NCBI RefSeq assembly: GCF_000227135.1 | Contig: NC_018255.1 | Location: 1,093,804-1,157,803 of the forward strand | Length of the DNA stretch: 64,000 bases | Origin: Leishmania donovani | Taxonomy: Eukaryota; Euglenozoa; Kinetoplastea; Trypanosomatida; Trypanosomatidae | Reading direction: 5' to 3' | Shown: piece by piece, positions 39,600 to 49,063 of the stretch | How positions within the stretch are numbered: the first letter of the stretch is position 1 | Layout: the number at the start of each line of letters is the position of its first letter | Position numbers and translations under genes: made by a program | Notes under the pieces: generated by a model | The model's input: only the letters and a program-made list of their open reading frames with translations | Databases searched by the model: none | What the model was told of the DNA's origin: nothing

Positions 39600-41189
39600 C
39601 TAGGTCGGTGCAGAGTTCGTTGACGCCGGCGGCACCGAAGGCGCCGCAGCTGGAGCGGTGGTGAAGTCTGGTGTCGGTGTAGCAAGTATCGTCGATGCAT
39701 GCGGGTGTGCCGGCGCCACGGAGCTCGCACCTTCTGCAGCCGGCACCGTCGACGGCGACTCTACCGCAAACAGAAGCTCTCCAATGCCATACATTAGAGC
39801 CTGCGTGCGGTCCTCCAAGTCCTCGCGGTGCGCAGGTCCGAGAAGGCGGCCGACCAGGTGCAGTACATATGGGTACCACAGCCGTTGAAACGCCTTCACA
39901 AAGGTCACAAACACTGCCCGTTCAGCGCTGTACATTGTGTCGAGCAGAGGCGCGTCATTCAGCATGTCCTGTCCCACCTCGCACACCAGCTGTCGCACTT
40001 CCTCCCCACACGGTGCCTCAACCCCTGGTAACAGACACTTGCGGATGGCGTTGAAGGAGGCGAGCATCCCGTTGAGCGCGTACGCGAGCGGCAGCCACTG
40101 AGCTAGCTGCACGGCTGGCGTGTCGCTAATAGTCGGAGGGGCCTGGATCCCCGTAGACGACGTCAGCGTCGAGTTGTTGTGACAGTACACAGAAACACGC
40201 CACGAGGAGGTCTGCATGGCGGTGCGATAGGTGATCCGGGCCTGCCGCATGCCTTCAGCGAAGAGTCCCTGCACCTTCTGGACAAGTATGCTGCCCAGGA
40301 GCCCAAGCACGTCTGTGTGCACCCGCGCACTGGCACTCGAGCAGCTGCTGCACTGCTGCACCACGAGCGCCAGTTCAGAGCCGTTGTGAAGGTGCTGGAG
40401 CGCCGCCGCCATGAGGTGCATGAACATGTGCGCCTGCTCCTGACACCACAGGCTCAGCTCCTCCGTCGCTTGCCGTTGCTGGGCCTCGGTGCTGGACGGG
40501 AAGCACGCCTTGTACTGCAGCGTCACCTCGTTCACGTGCACCTTGTACACCGTGATGTACTTGAGGATGAGAGAGTAGGGCACCACGCTGGATTCAGCTT
40601 CCTGCAGCAGCTGACGAATGTACGCAGCGCGGCTGCGCAGGAAGAGTGCACGCAACGACGCCGGGGAGCCGCCAAGGCGACGAAGGAGGGAGATGGCTTT
40701 GTACGCCGTGTCCACCGTGAGCCCACCCGACAGCATCGGCAGCACATGCGCGTTCACCGCCTGCTCCATTGTGTCCACCACTTCCTTCTGCAATCTCTGA
40801 AAAACGTACACGTCGCTCATGTGCTGACACAGCATCATGACGTGGTCGAATATGAGGAGCGCCTCGTGGAACATTGTCTGCCGCACGCACTCCTCCACTA
40901 AGGCAGGCGACTCCATGAGAGCCACGATTTTCTGGTGACTCATGACCGCGCTGTGCAGCTGCGCTTTCTCTTGCCGCCACAACTGCCCCGCATACTGGAG
41001 AAGCTGCGACCAGGAGTGCAGTGTTTGCAAGGATGCTGTCAGCTCTTTAGCGGTGTCTTCGGCATTGCTGGAGAGCGACGCGGCCGCCACGTTTGCGGCC
41101 TGCGCGTTGGTCAACAGCTCGTAGTGATCGACTGCACAGTTCACAATGGACTGCCGCACCCGGACCTCCTCGGCGGAGGAAGTTGTCAT
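39600..41189 (-). CDS. COG8: Conserved oligomeric Golgi complex subunit 8 (Dor1-like)
   Basis: 529 residues from the ATG at 41189 (MTTSSAEEVRVRQS). COG8 belongs to lobe B of the COG tether, which captures intra-Golgi retrograde vesicles. Residues about 60-230 follow the Dor1 pattern: an N-terminal coiled region, MESPALVEECVRQTMFHEAL (aligns with the 'lxxCvrxgyyeEAL' block), LLRRLGGSPASLRALFLRSR (aligns with 'YLRRm…ELrxxFLxaR' and following), then YITVYKVHVNEVTLQYKACF. The helical remainder includes WLPLAYALNGMLASFNAIRK and YSAERAVFVTFVKAF. The last 60 residues are Ala/Pro/Thr-rich and probably disordered. It is somewhat shorter than animal COG8 (about 610). No membrane segments, as expected of a peripheral complex subunit. 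The assignment rests on recognising the motif order and has not been checked by search. Confidence 0.82.
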   Translation of the reverse strand: MTTSSAEEVRVRQSIVNCAVDHYELLTNAQAANVAAASLSSNAEDTAKELTASLQTLHSWSQLLQYAGQLWRQEKAQLHSAVMSHQKIVALMESPALVEECVRQTMFHEALLIFDHVMMLCQHMSDVYVFQRLQKEVVDTMEQAVNAHVLPMLSGGLTVDTAYKAISLLRRLGGSPASLRALFLRSRAAYIRQLLQEAESSVVPYSLILKYITVYKVHVNEVTLQYKACFPSSTEAQQRQATEELSLWCQEQAHMFMHLMAAALQHLHNGSELALVVQQCSSCSSASARVHTDVLGLLGSILVQKVQGLFAEGMRQARITYRTAMQTSSWRVSVYCHNNSTLTSSTGIQAPPTISDTPAVQLAQWLPLAYALNGMLASFNAIRKCLLPGVEAPCGEEVRQLVCEVGQDMLNDAPLLDTMYSAERAVFVTFVKAFQRLWYPYVLHLVGRLLGPAHREDLEDRTQALMYGIGELLFAVESPSTVPAAEGASSVAPAHPHASTILATPTPDFTTAPAAAPSVPPASTNSAPT

Positions 41190-44100
41190 GGTTGCACTGA
41201 AACGACGGTTGTGGGGGTGGGGGTTGAGTGAAAGCGAAGGCGTTCACGGCCACGCGAGAACGGTAGGGTGGGGCCGCAGAAGCGACTGTGGTGGGTACCC
41301 TGTCGAGACGTGCGATACGAGTGCCAGCCTGGGTGCGTGCGAGCGTACCGGAGTGGAAACAACAACGAGGGCACCTTCGCAGCACTCCTCGGCAGCGTGG
41401 CATGGACACAGAGAGAGAAAAAAGAGAGCGACGTGCATGCATGCGCAGGATAAAGCCGCAGAAGGAGAGTCACGATGATCACGTGCATATAAAATACGAG
41501 TCGAGGTTCGGCTGCAGCTCGCCTCGAATTCCGTAAAATCGCTTTCATGTTTCTCAGCACGCGCCTGAGCGTGTTGCGCTTCCGCTTACGGAGCGCAGCT
41601 GGTTTTCCGCCACTTGTGTGATGCACTCCGCAGCATTATAATCCCACAGTTGAGTGGTGTGCTGGTCCATGTTTGGTTTCAATTCCTTTTTCTTTCTCAC
41701 TGCTGCTGCTCTTTATGATGCTTTATCCTCTCCTGTCAACCTCTGCTTGCACTCGCACGCCACCATTCGCTCGTCCCTTGCCCTCGGCAACAGTGTCGAT
41801 ACCAGGTCTACCGATGCGCGCACAGCGGCACACAGACGCTCCTCTTTAGAGCGACGCAAGCACGTGCACTGGCTCATGTACGCGCAGCACACACAAGCAA
41901 CAAATGAGGGACGAAAAAGGAAACGGTGAGGCCGGTGGTGGTGTGCGTCGAGGTCCATCGCACGGTGGTGAACGAAGAGAGAAAGAGCTAGGCAGAGACG
42001 CGAAAACGGGAAGGATGCGCATTTGAAACGCGTGCGCACTCACGCACATCCCATCATCTCCGTCCCTGCGAAGGCACGCAGGCAGGCACTCAGCAGGCAA
42101 CTGAGAGACTGCGAAAAAAAGCCTCGACTGAAATGCGGAGTGCGTTTGATAGAGCTGCCGTCTTTGGATGTGTGTGCGAGTGCATGCAAGCGCGAGTTTC
42201 TGTGTAAGGCGAGGCAGACTTCGAGGGGAGAGACAGGCAAGACGCACTTGTGGCGCTGACTCGTTCCTTTCTTCTCTCCTGCCAGTCGTCGCTTTCTCCT
42301 CCTTTTGTGCAATGCCCCTCTTGCGTGTTCACCACCCCCTTCTTCGACAAGGAGAGTATGCTTGCAGAGCACTGCATCAGCCGTCGGGTGGTCAACCGGA
42401 AAGAAGAAAAACAAGAGAGCAAAGAGTCGCCGCAAACACACACACACACGCACAGCCAAGCGCACGCAGAGGATGAGGAGGAGGCACATGAGGGCGCAGT
42501 CAACGAAGGCATCGAGCAAGCAGATGAAAAGCAAGAAACGATAGCACAATGAAGGCAGTGATAAAGCAGAAGATATACACTTGCGTAGACAGGCGCATGG
42601 CGGGGAGAGAGAGAGGCGAGTGTTGCGTGCGTGGAAAATAAAAACGGACACACAAAAACGAGACGAAAAGATATGGAAAAGAGGATAAGCTGCTTACAGT
42701 AGATGAGCCCGAAACATCGGCATCTTTGTGTATGTAAGCGCTCTCGCGGTTGGGTGCGTACTCGATCCACATCATCATCCATGCCCAGAACCCGCTTTTC
42801 GCCTGTATCGTAGCGGGTGGGCGGAGAAAGAGTTCAGAGACTGCTGATGTGATAAGAACGGAGTGCAAGCATACGCACATGCACACGCACGCACGCAACC
42901 ACACGATATCTGTCTGAAAAAAAAAACACGAAGCAGGAATTGCTCCGCTTGCATATCTGAAACAAACTTGTGTCGATGAGGCACGTACATGCACACCGAT
43001 ATATGCCCACACATGGAAACTCGCGGACACAAACACCCAAGCCAGCCTCCTTTTGATTGGGCGAAGCTGCATTGGGGCGCTGAAGATATGCGCAGGTGTG
43101 AGAGTGTCTTCTTGTGTACCATGTGCTGCTGGTGTTGGTGCCTGTTCTCGTCGCGTGTTTGACTTCACATTTGCTGCTGTGGGCCAAAGACGCCAGTCGA
43201 AAAGACGAATTCAAACACAGCAAAAACCGTGAAAACGAAAGCGATGGCGAGAGACGACGCCACAAGCAAAACCGCACAATGCCTCCCCCCTCAAAAAGCG
43301 AAGGACAAGAAAGCAGATGAGATGGGGAAGGAGAGAGACCGAGTGCCTTTGGTCATAGTGGGAGAGCCTAGCACAACGGTCTGAGAGGAGAGTGCCCTTT
43401 CTCTTCTGCTGTTATTCGGGTAGAACAAAACAAGAGAGGGGAAGCGAAGACGGCGGAGAGCAGACACGTATCTTCTCGTGTTCGTTGATCCCCCGCCCTT
43501 GTGCTCCCCTCTTTTCAGAGAAGGTTGCTCGATGGCACGCCATCGTGTGCAGCCAGAGGAGAAGGCATGAACGAAGATTCACCTGTAGACATGTGCGCGT
43601 TCTGCGACTATCTGGCGAGACCCAACACCCATATACTGATAAGCCTATCTTCCTCGACGACTTCCCGCAGAAGCGTGCACGCGTGCATGGCCCACACTCA
43701 AATGCCACCAGCATCAGCATCATCCCACACCAGAGAGTCTCAGTCGATTTTTCAAAGCATCTTTCTTTGCACGTCGTTATTCTCTGCAAACGCTCACAGA
43801 GACACGCGCACACGCACGCGTACACGGTGATGCAGATGGGTGGACGGAGAATGTGTGTGTGTGTATGTGTGGAAAATCGAGAAGCACGCAAAATAAAAAG
43901 CGAGGGAAGAAAAGAAGGGAGGAAGGGAAGAGGAGAGGAGAGAGGGCACGAAACACACACACAGACGTGCAAACTCAAGCAGGAGAACGCAAGCAAAACT
44001 TCAACAAAAGAAGGAAAGAAAGCAATGCATCCGCACACAGGCCGACATACCCACTCCTTCACCCGCCCGTCAACACGCGCGGACACACAGGAGCGTACGC

Positions 44101-44772
44101 GCACGCATAGAGACAGCGACAACGCAGCAACGGCACCAGATACCGGTTTTTTTTTCGCACTAGTACTATGCAATCATTGGCCACTGTTTCACTCTTCGTC
44201 GCCTTATTGTTTCTTCTCCTTGGCCGATATTTACTGGCGCTAGTGGCCGTTGATGGCCCTTCTACTGTTTTTCATGCGGCATCCACAAGCTCCAGCCTGC
44301 GGTGATACCTGCTTGCGTGCGTGCCTCCGAGTATGCTTGTCTCTGCAAGAAGGGCCTAATTTGATCCATTCAGTACTGTGCGCACGTGGGTACGACGCCT
44401 TTTTATGCCGCTGCCGCTGCACTTTCCCTCTTTGCATATTATATATGTATGTAGAGAAGAAAATGGGAATGCGTTAGAGGGCAGGGGGGAGGCCAGGGTG
44501 TGGATGGATGGGGTGGGAGAGCGTCATGTGCAGCGACCCGCACGCGGCGTTTCAGAGAAGCACAAAGAAAGCGAGCTGAAGGAAAGAACGAAGGGTAAAG
44601 ACAATGAAGAGCGAAGGAGCAACTACTCCGCGGCGCCCTCTCCTCGAGTGGGAAAATTGTTCGTTTCTTCCTGCAGTGCGTGAGAGAGACGCACACGCAC
44701 ACGCGGAACCTGCTTTTCGCTTCTCCCCCTTCTTGGACTATATCACTCGGTCCCTGGCGGCGCAAGAGTCAA
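41190..44772. other. 3.6-kb gene-free region downstream of glutamate dehydrogenase
   Basis: The longest spacer in the window. The COG8 splice region is at its low end (pyrimidine-rich minus strand about 41200-41245). The rest should be GDH 3' UTR and intercistronic sequence. It is less GC-rich than the genes, A-rich on the + strand, with many short CA/CG runs (for example 42434-42457). Open frames reach 283 codons (+) and 253 (-), but they overlap each other and are low complexity or patternless. I accept no gene here. Confidence 0.55.
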
Positions 44773-46131
44773 CTAGACGATGCCGAGAGCCAGCATGGCA
44801 TCTGCCACCTTCACAAAGCCAGCAATGTTTGCGCCGTCCACGTAGCTGACCTTGCCATTCTTTTCGCCGTACTGCACGCACGATTCGTGGATGCTGGACA
44901 TGATGCTGCGCAGGCGGCTGTCGACCTCCTCGGCGTTCCACGCCAGGCGCGCCGCGTTCTGCGACATCTCAAGCCCGGAGATGGCCACGCCACCGGCGTT
45001 GGAGGCCTTGCCAGGGGCGAACATCACACCCGCCTTCTGGAAGATCTCCGTAGCCTCCTCCGTCGCTGGCATGTTGGCACCCTCGGCGACCAGCTTCACG
45101 CCGTTCGCCACCATCGTCTTGGCGTCGGTCGCCTCGATCTCGTTCTGCGTGGCGCACGGGAGGGCGATATCGGCTTTTACACACCACGGGCGCTTGCCCG
45201 GCACGTACGTGACACCCGTCTCCTTCGCGTATTCCTCCAGCGTCCCACGGCGCTCGTTCTTCAGCTTCATCAGCTTCGCCAACTTCACCTTGTCGAAGCC
45301 GCTCTGGTCGTGTATGTAGCCCTTTGAGTCGGAGGCTGTAATGACCTTCGCTCCGAGCTCCATGCACTTCTCGATCGCGTACTGCGCAACGTTGCCGGAG
45401 CCCGACACGAGGACAGTCTTTCCCTCGAGAGAGTCGTTGGCGTGCATCAGCATCGACTGAGCGAAGTACACGAGGCCGTACCCCGTAGCCTCAGGCCGGA
45501 TCGCACTGCCCTGGAAGGAGAGGCCCTTACCGGTAAAGGTGCACTCGTTCGTGTTCCGTAGCTTCCAGTACATGCCGTTCATGTAGCCCACCTCGCGACT
45601 ACCGACGCCGATGTCGCCAGCTGGCACGTCAGTGTCGGCGCCGATGTGCCGGTAGAGCTCCGCCACGAGTGACTGGCAGAAGCGCATCACCTCGCTGTCG
45701 CTCTTGCCCTTGGGGTCGAAGTCGGCCCCGCCCTTGCCGCCACCCATGGGCAGCGTCGTGAGTGAGTTCTTGAAGGTCTGCTCGAAGCCAAGGAACTTGA
45801 GGATAGAGAGGTTGACGGAGGGGTGAAAGCGCATGCCTCCCTTGTAGGGGCCGATGGCAGAGTTGAACTGGACGCGGAAGGCGCGGTTGACGTGGGTGAC
45901 GCCCTTGTCATCCACCCAAGGGACGCGGAACTGAATCACGCGCTCCGGCTCCACAATGCGCTCCAGCAAGCCATCCTGAGTGTACTTGGGGTTTTTCTGC
46001 AGGAACGGCCACAGCGACGTCATCACCTCGCGGACAGCCTGCGTGAATTCAGGCTGATGCGGGTCGCGAGACAGGACGCACTTCGCTATGAAGTCGTCCA
46101 CAGACGCGTACTTGAGACAGCTCGAGGCCAT
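44773..46131 (-). CDS. GDH: Glutamate dehydrogenase, NADP-type, hexameric (EC 1.4.1.4)
   Basis: 452 residues from the ATG at 46131 (MASSCLKYASVDDFIAK). It catalyses reductive amination of 2-oxoglutarate to glutamate, or the reverse. Substrate site: KGGMRFHPSVN (residues 98-107), FKNSLTTLPMGGGKGG (120-135, catalytic-region Lys K133), and DVPAGDIGVGSREVGYMNG. Coenzyme domain: TGKGLSFQGSAIRPEATGYG, then the dinucleotide loop SGSGNVAQYA near residue 245 and SDSKGYI, where a small/basic pair replaces the acidic residue typical of NAD-specific enzymes. Length (about 450) and sequence are those of the small bacterial/fungal-type NADP-GDH rather than the about 1000-residue NAD-GDH. There is no organelle presequence or PTS1 (ends ALGIV), so it is probably cytosolic. 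The close likeness to bacterial GDHs is typical of trypanosomatids and hints at ancient transfer. Confidence 0.96.
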   Translation of the reverse strand: MASSCLKYASVDDFIAKCVLSRDPHQPEFTQAVREVMTSLWPFLQKNPKYTQDGLLERIVEPERVIQFRVPWVDDKGVTHVNRAFRVQFNSAIGPYKGGMRFHPSVNLSILKFLGFEQTFKNSLTTLPMGGGKGGADFDPKGKSDSEVMRFCQSLVAELYRHIGADTDVPAGDIGVGSREVGYMNGMYWKLRNTNECTFTGKGLSFQGSAIRPEATGYGLVYFAQSMLMHANDSLEGKTVLVSGSGNVAQYAIEKCMELGAKVITASDSKGYIHDQSGFDKVKLAKLMKLKNERRGTLEEYAKETGVTYVPGKRPWCVKADIALPCATQNEIEATDAKTMVANGVKLVAEGANMPATEEATEIFQKAGVMFAPGKASNAGGVAISGLEMSQNAARLAWNAEEVDSRLRSIMSSIHESCVQYGEKNGKVSYVDGANIAGFVKVADAMLALGIV

Positions 46132-46171
46132 GGCGAACTTGTGTATTGTAGGGGGAGGGTGCTACAGAGGT

Positions 46172-46303
46172 AGGGGTGCGCCGATGAGCAGTTCGAGACC
46201 AAGCAGCAGCGGAGACGTACACGACCACACAATGACAATAATAGAGAGAGAGAGTAGGGAGCGCGATGATGCGGAAGGAGAAGAAAGAAGGGGAGAGGGA
46301 GGC
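46172..46303 (-). promoter_or_regulatory. Polypyrimidine tract and predicted spliced-leader acceptor for GDH
   Basis: Minus-strand 46303-46233 is CT-rich (CCCTCTCCCCTTCTTTCTTC; CTCTCTCTCTCT). After it the first AG is at 46173-46172, preceded by CCCCTACCTCTGT, giving a leader of about 40 nt. Confidence 0.5.
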
Positions 46304-46954
46304 TCAGCACAGATGCCGGTGGTGTATCAAAGGTCGACTGATGGATCGGTAGTTGGAGCGACGTCGTAGTAAGCGCGATCTGCGAGGGGGGAGGCGCAGC
46401 CCAGATGAGCGCGGCGTCGCCACAAGGGAGAGAGAGCGGAAAGGAGGAGGGAAGAAAAGCAGACAGGCACACATGTAAGAAAAGAGAGGTGTGCCGAGCT
46501 GCAAAGAGAAACACGGCGCCCGAGACATGATCACGCGCACAGGGGCGCAAGATTGTGCGCCGGAGGAAGCGGCACACAACACCGTACATCGTGCAGAGCA
46601 CATTGGGGAAATCGAGTGGCTTTTCGATGCTGAGACGGTTGAGACTCTCTATGGCGGCTTCGGTTAGCGGGAAAAACACTAATCTCATTTCCTCTTGGTG
46701 CCGTTGGTGCAGGTAAGGCACCAGTGAAGAGACTGGAACCTACAGTGCCGGAGGTGGCGTCGCTTGGGAAGAGGACCGTGGAAAGGTGGGAAGGGCAAAA
46801 AAAATGGAGCGCGCCGCGTGGGTCCGTTGGCAGGTGTGTCGGGCAGAGCAGCAGCGCAAAAGGTGCACGAGAAGGTGATAGATTCGGCCAAGAGTGCACG
46901 CACACTCGTTGCCGTGCTGCGTTACTCAGTGTCGCTGTCACACTTGCGCGCCTT
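46304..46954. other. Spacer upstream of GDH
   Basis: About 650 bp, probably the 3' UTR of the 117-residue membrane protein gene. No gene seen. Confidence 0.5.
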
Positions 46955-47308
46955 TCATAGTGTCTCCTCGCCGCTTTCTTTCAGGTGACGTGAACGCGGG
47001 GAGGGAGAGGGGGAAGGAAGCGAAACATGGGGGCCCCGGTCGCTTTCATGCCATACGGTATACTCGCCAACTGCGTGAAGAGAGGGGGCGATGCAGCGTC
47101 GCACATGGCCGTGCCGGTATGGCGGGATGCGGCGCGACCTGCATAGCCACACGAACACGCACGTGCCGACAATGATGAGCCCTATTGTCAGTGACGCAAA
47201 AATGACGAGCACGTTGCCCTCACGGCGGCATGTGGTGCCAATGTGCGTCGCGGTTGTGGTGCTGGCCGTCGTGCTTTGCGCCAACGACGACGGCGCGGCG
47301 GTGGTCAT
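46955..47308 (-). CDS. Small single-pass membrane protein, 117 aa
   Basis: ATG at 47308 begins MTTAAPSSLAQSTTASTTTA. Residues 1-27 are Ser/Thr/Ala-rich. Residues 33-55 (VLVIFASLTIGLIIVGTC, then VFVWLC) form a convincing hydrophobic helix, immediately followed by the basic CRSRRIPPYRHGHVRR, so the positive-inside rule predicts a cytosolic C-terminus and a short, potentially O-glycosylated Ser/Thr outside segment. The last 60 residues are Ser/Pro-rich. No separate signal peptide is seen. It lies on the cluster strand in its own spacer. An upstream ATG in another frame gives a 10-codon reading frame whose TGA overlaps this ATG; it may be removed by splicing. I do not recognise the family. The helix plus basic flank is the main evidence. 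Confidence 0.6.
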   Translation of the reverse strand: MTTAAPSSLAQSTTASTTTATHIGTTCRREGNVLVIFASLTIGLIIVGTCVFVWLCRSRRIPPYRHGHVRRCIAPSLHAVGEYTVWHESDRGPHVSLPSPSPSPRSRHLKESGEETL

Positions 47309-48429
47309 ACGGGGTTGTATCGGCTTCCGCCAGTCATCGCAGGAGAGAGCAAGGGGGGGGGGGTGGATGTATGCCGATGCGTGTGCCTGCACGTGTATTT
47401 GTGAGTATCGGCGTCCGTCTGGTGTACCTTCGAAGTTAGTGAAATGCGACTATTTTCTACGCCTTGGACCTCTCTCGCCTTCTCTCCCCGTCGATGCAGC
47501 GGATGAAGCGGGCGGGGTGGCGAGGGCGTGGATCTTGTGCGTCAAGTATCGACTTCGTTTTCCAGCACGGGGACCACGTGAGGGAAAGGGAGCACGCCTA
47601 CTTGCCGTCTGCACTGGCGCGTGTCGTGCACTTCCTCAACTCCGCACTATAAGACGGTGTACCTGTTGTGAGTGGCAACTGTGTAACAGAGAAGAGAGAC
47701 ACACACACAAGGATGGCGGTCACAACGGCGGGAATCAAGGAGAAAGGTGTGGCAGGAACCTCAGAAGGGGGGAGTCACGCTCAGCAAATGACATCGAGCA
47801 CCTCTACATACACCTTCATGGTCACGCGCGCATGCATCGCGCCTTGAGAGGCAGAGCATCGCCGCCGGGTGGCGTTGACCAACGAAGCAGCGCCGTGGCC
47901 TCCGTCGAAGAAGTCGACACTCGTCCGTCGTTGCCCTTCTGTACGCTTTAAACTCGTCCTCGCCCATTCGGGCTTGAGCGTTGCCAGCCTTCTTGTTCGC
48001 TTCTTCCAGGAGGGGACAAGGGATCGACCAATGAAGTGAGAGGGCATAGGGTATCGTACATAGGGAGTGGCACGCAGTGAGCGCGGAACTGCCATGCGAA
48101 GTGGAGAGGTACACGGGGGCTGGGGGTGACACGGGAAGATGCAGGTTCGCAGGTAGAAGTGGACGCATGGAGAGCGCGCAAATCGAGTGAGCACCGCCAG
48201 GTGATCTGCGTAAAGTCGGCGATAGCGCACAGCCAGCGGTGTAGCATTCACCGAAAAGTGGGTGAGAGAGAGGTGGAGTAGGAATTCGTGAGGGCGCCTT
48301 CCCGCCCGGTCTCTTCGCACTTGAGCGGGCGAGGGTGCGCGCCCCCCCTCCCGTGTGTAATGCTCCTGTCATGGTTGGCTGGAGAAAGGCAGAGCACATG
48401 CGTTGGGCTCGCGTATACAGTGACTCCTT
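47309..48429. other. 1.1-kb spacer with an undecided small open frame
   Basis: Within it, the minus-strand frame 48095-47781 encodes 104 basic residues (MAVPRSLRATPYVRYPMPSH; later PSWKKRTRRLATLKPEW). Another minus-strand frame overlaps it (stop at 47761, with EEANKKAGNAQARMGEDEF). Neither has the strong third-position GC of its neighbours or a known motif, and they exclude each other, so I leave both unannotated. A stretch near 47353 has a G10 run. Confidence 0.4.
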
Positions 48430-48969
48430 TCAACAGGACAGCTCTTCCAAGCCCCAACATGTGCGCGCGTACCTCTGGTTTTCTGCGTCCGACTTAGGCA
48501 GACTCCGCATGCTGATGGCGTCCCAGTTCTCTGGGCTGACAGCCACCTCCATCACGAGCTCCTTCCCGCCCTTCTGCAGCACACGCAGCGTGCTCTTGCT
48601 CGGCAGCGGACGCACAAATAGCAACTGGGGCTCCGACGCCGACCTTGCGGCTCCGCCGCCGCTCGTGTGGGGCGGTACATCCAACAGACAAAACCCTCGC
48701 AGCAGGATGACGTCACCGGGGTCCATGAAGGCTGCGGCAGCCCCCCACGAGTTGTAGAAGTTAATACGCAGAAGCCTCATCTTGGTGGCGGCGCAAGCGC
48801 CTGGCGTGCACGGAGCGACAGAGCCAACTACGGTGAACACCTTGTCGTCCCCAAACTCGCATATGCGAAGAGGAATCGCGGCCACAACAGTGCAGCGAAG
48901 CACCAGCTCAGGGAACTCAACGCCCTTCGGCAGCTGCTCGAGGCTGGCGTCCGTCTCATACGACTCCAT
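48430..48969 (-). CDS. Small beta-rich protein, possibly OB-fold, 179 aa
   Basis: Starts MESYETDASLEQLPKGVEF at the ATG at 48969, behind a predicted splice acceptor at 49026. The body alternates short hydrophobic strands: LVLRCTVVAAIPLRICE, DKVFTVVGSVAPC, KMRLLRINFYN, then FMDPGDVILLRGFCLLDV, then PQLLFVRPLPSKSTLRVL. The order strand - Gly-containing strand - strand with aromatic - 'pGDvilLrgf' is what OB-fold nucleic-acid-binding domains (POT1/RPA-like) often show, and it is the basis for the suggestion. The C-terminal 40 residues (SPENWDAISMRSLPKSDAEN) are not typical of a known family. Function unknown; a search with a structure-based profile would be decisive. Confidence 0.7.
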   Translation of the reverse strand: MESYETDASLEQLPKGVEFPELVLRCTVVAAIPLRICEFGDDKVFTVVGSVAPCTPGACAATKMRLLRINFYNSWGAAAAFMDPGDVILLRGFCLLDVPPHTSGGGAARSASEPQLLFVRPLPSKSTLRVLQKGGKELVMEVAVSPENWDAISMRSLPKSDAENQRYARTCWGLEELSC

Positions 48970-49025
48970 CGTGTATGTCACCGCCAGAGAGCACACGCAC
49001 CCATACCCGCGCAGCGGGGACACAG

Positions 49026-49063
49026 CTTGAACGAAGGAACGTAAAAGGAAAAAGAGAGCGGCG
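49026..49063 (-). promoter_or_regulatory. Polypyrimidine tract and predicted spliced-leader acceptor
   Basis: Minus-strand 49063-49030 reads CTCTCTTTTTCCTTTT and then CGTTCCTTCGTTC. The AG at 49027-49026 gives a leader of about 57 nt before the ATG at 48969. Confidence 0.5.

Noticed and set aside
42090..43168. Overlapping 203-230-codon minus-strand frames, Ser/Phe/Cys-rich with hydrophobic stretches that mimic membrane helices
   Set aside because: They overlap one another in different frames and derive from TTTCTC/TGTGTG-rich spacer sequence, with no conserved-looking segment.
43369..43380. TAGCACAACGGT, a tRNA A-box-like sequence
   Set aside because: No B box (GGTTCGANNCC) follows at a tRNA spacing and no cloverleaf can be drawn.
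43392..44243. 283-codon plus-strand frame in the long spacer after GDH
   Set aside because: It is against the transcription direction. The second half is low-complexity Lys/Glu/His/Thr from purine and CA runs, and it overlaps a 253-codon frame on the other strand.
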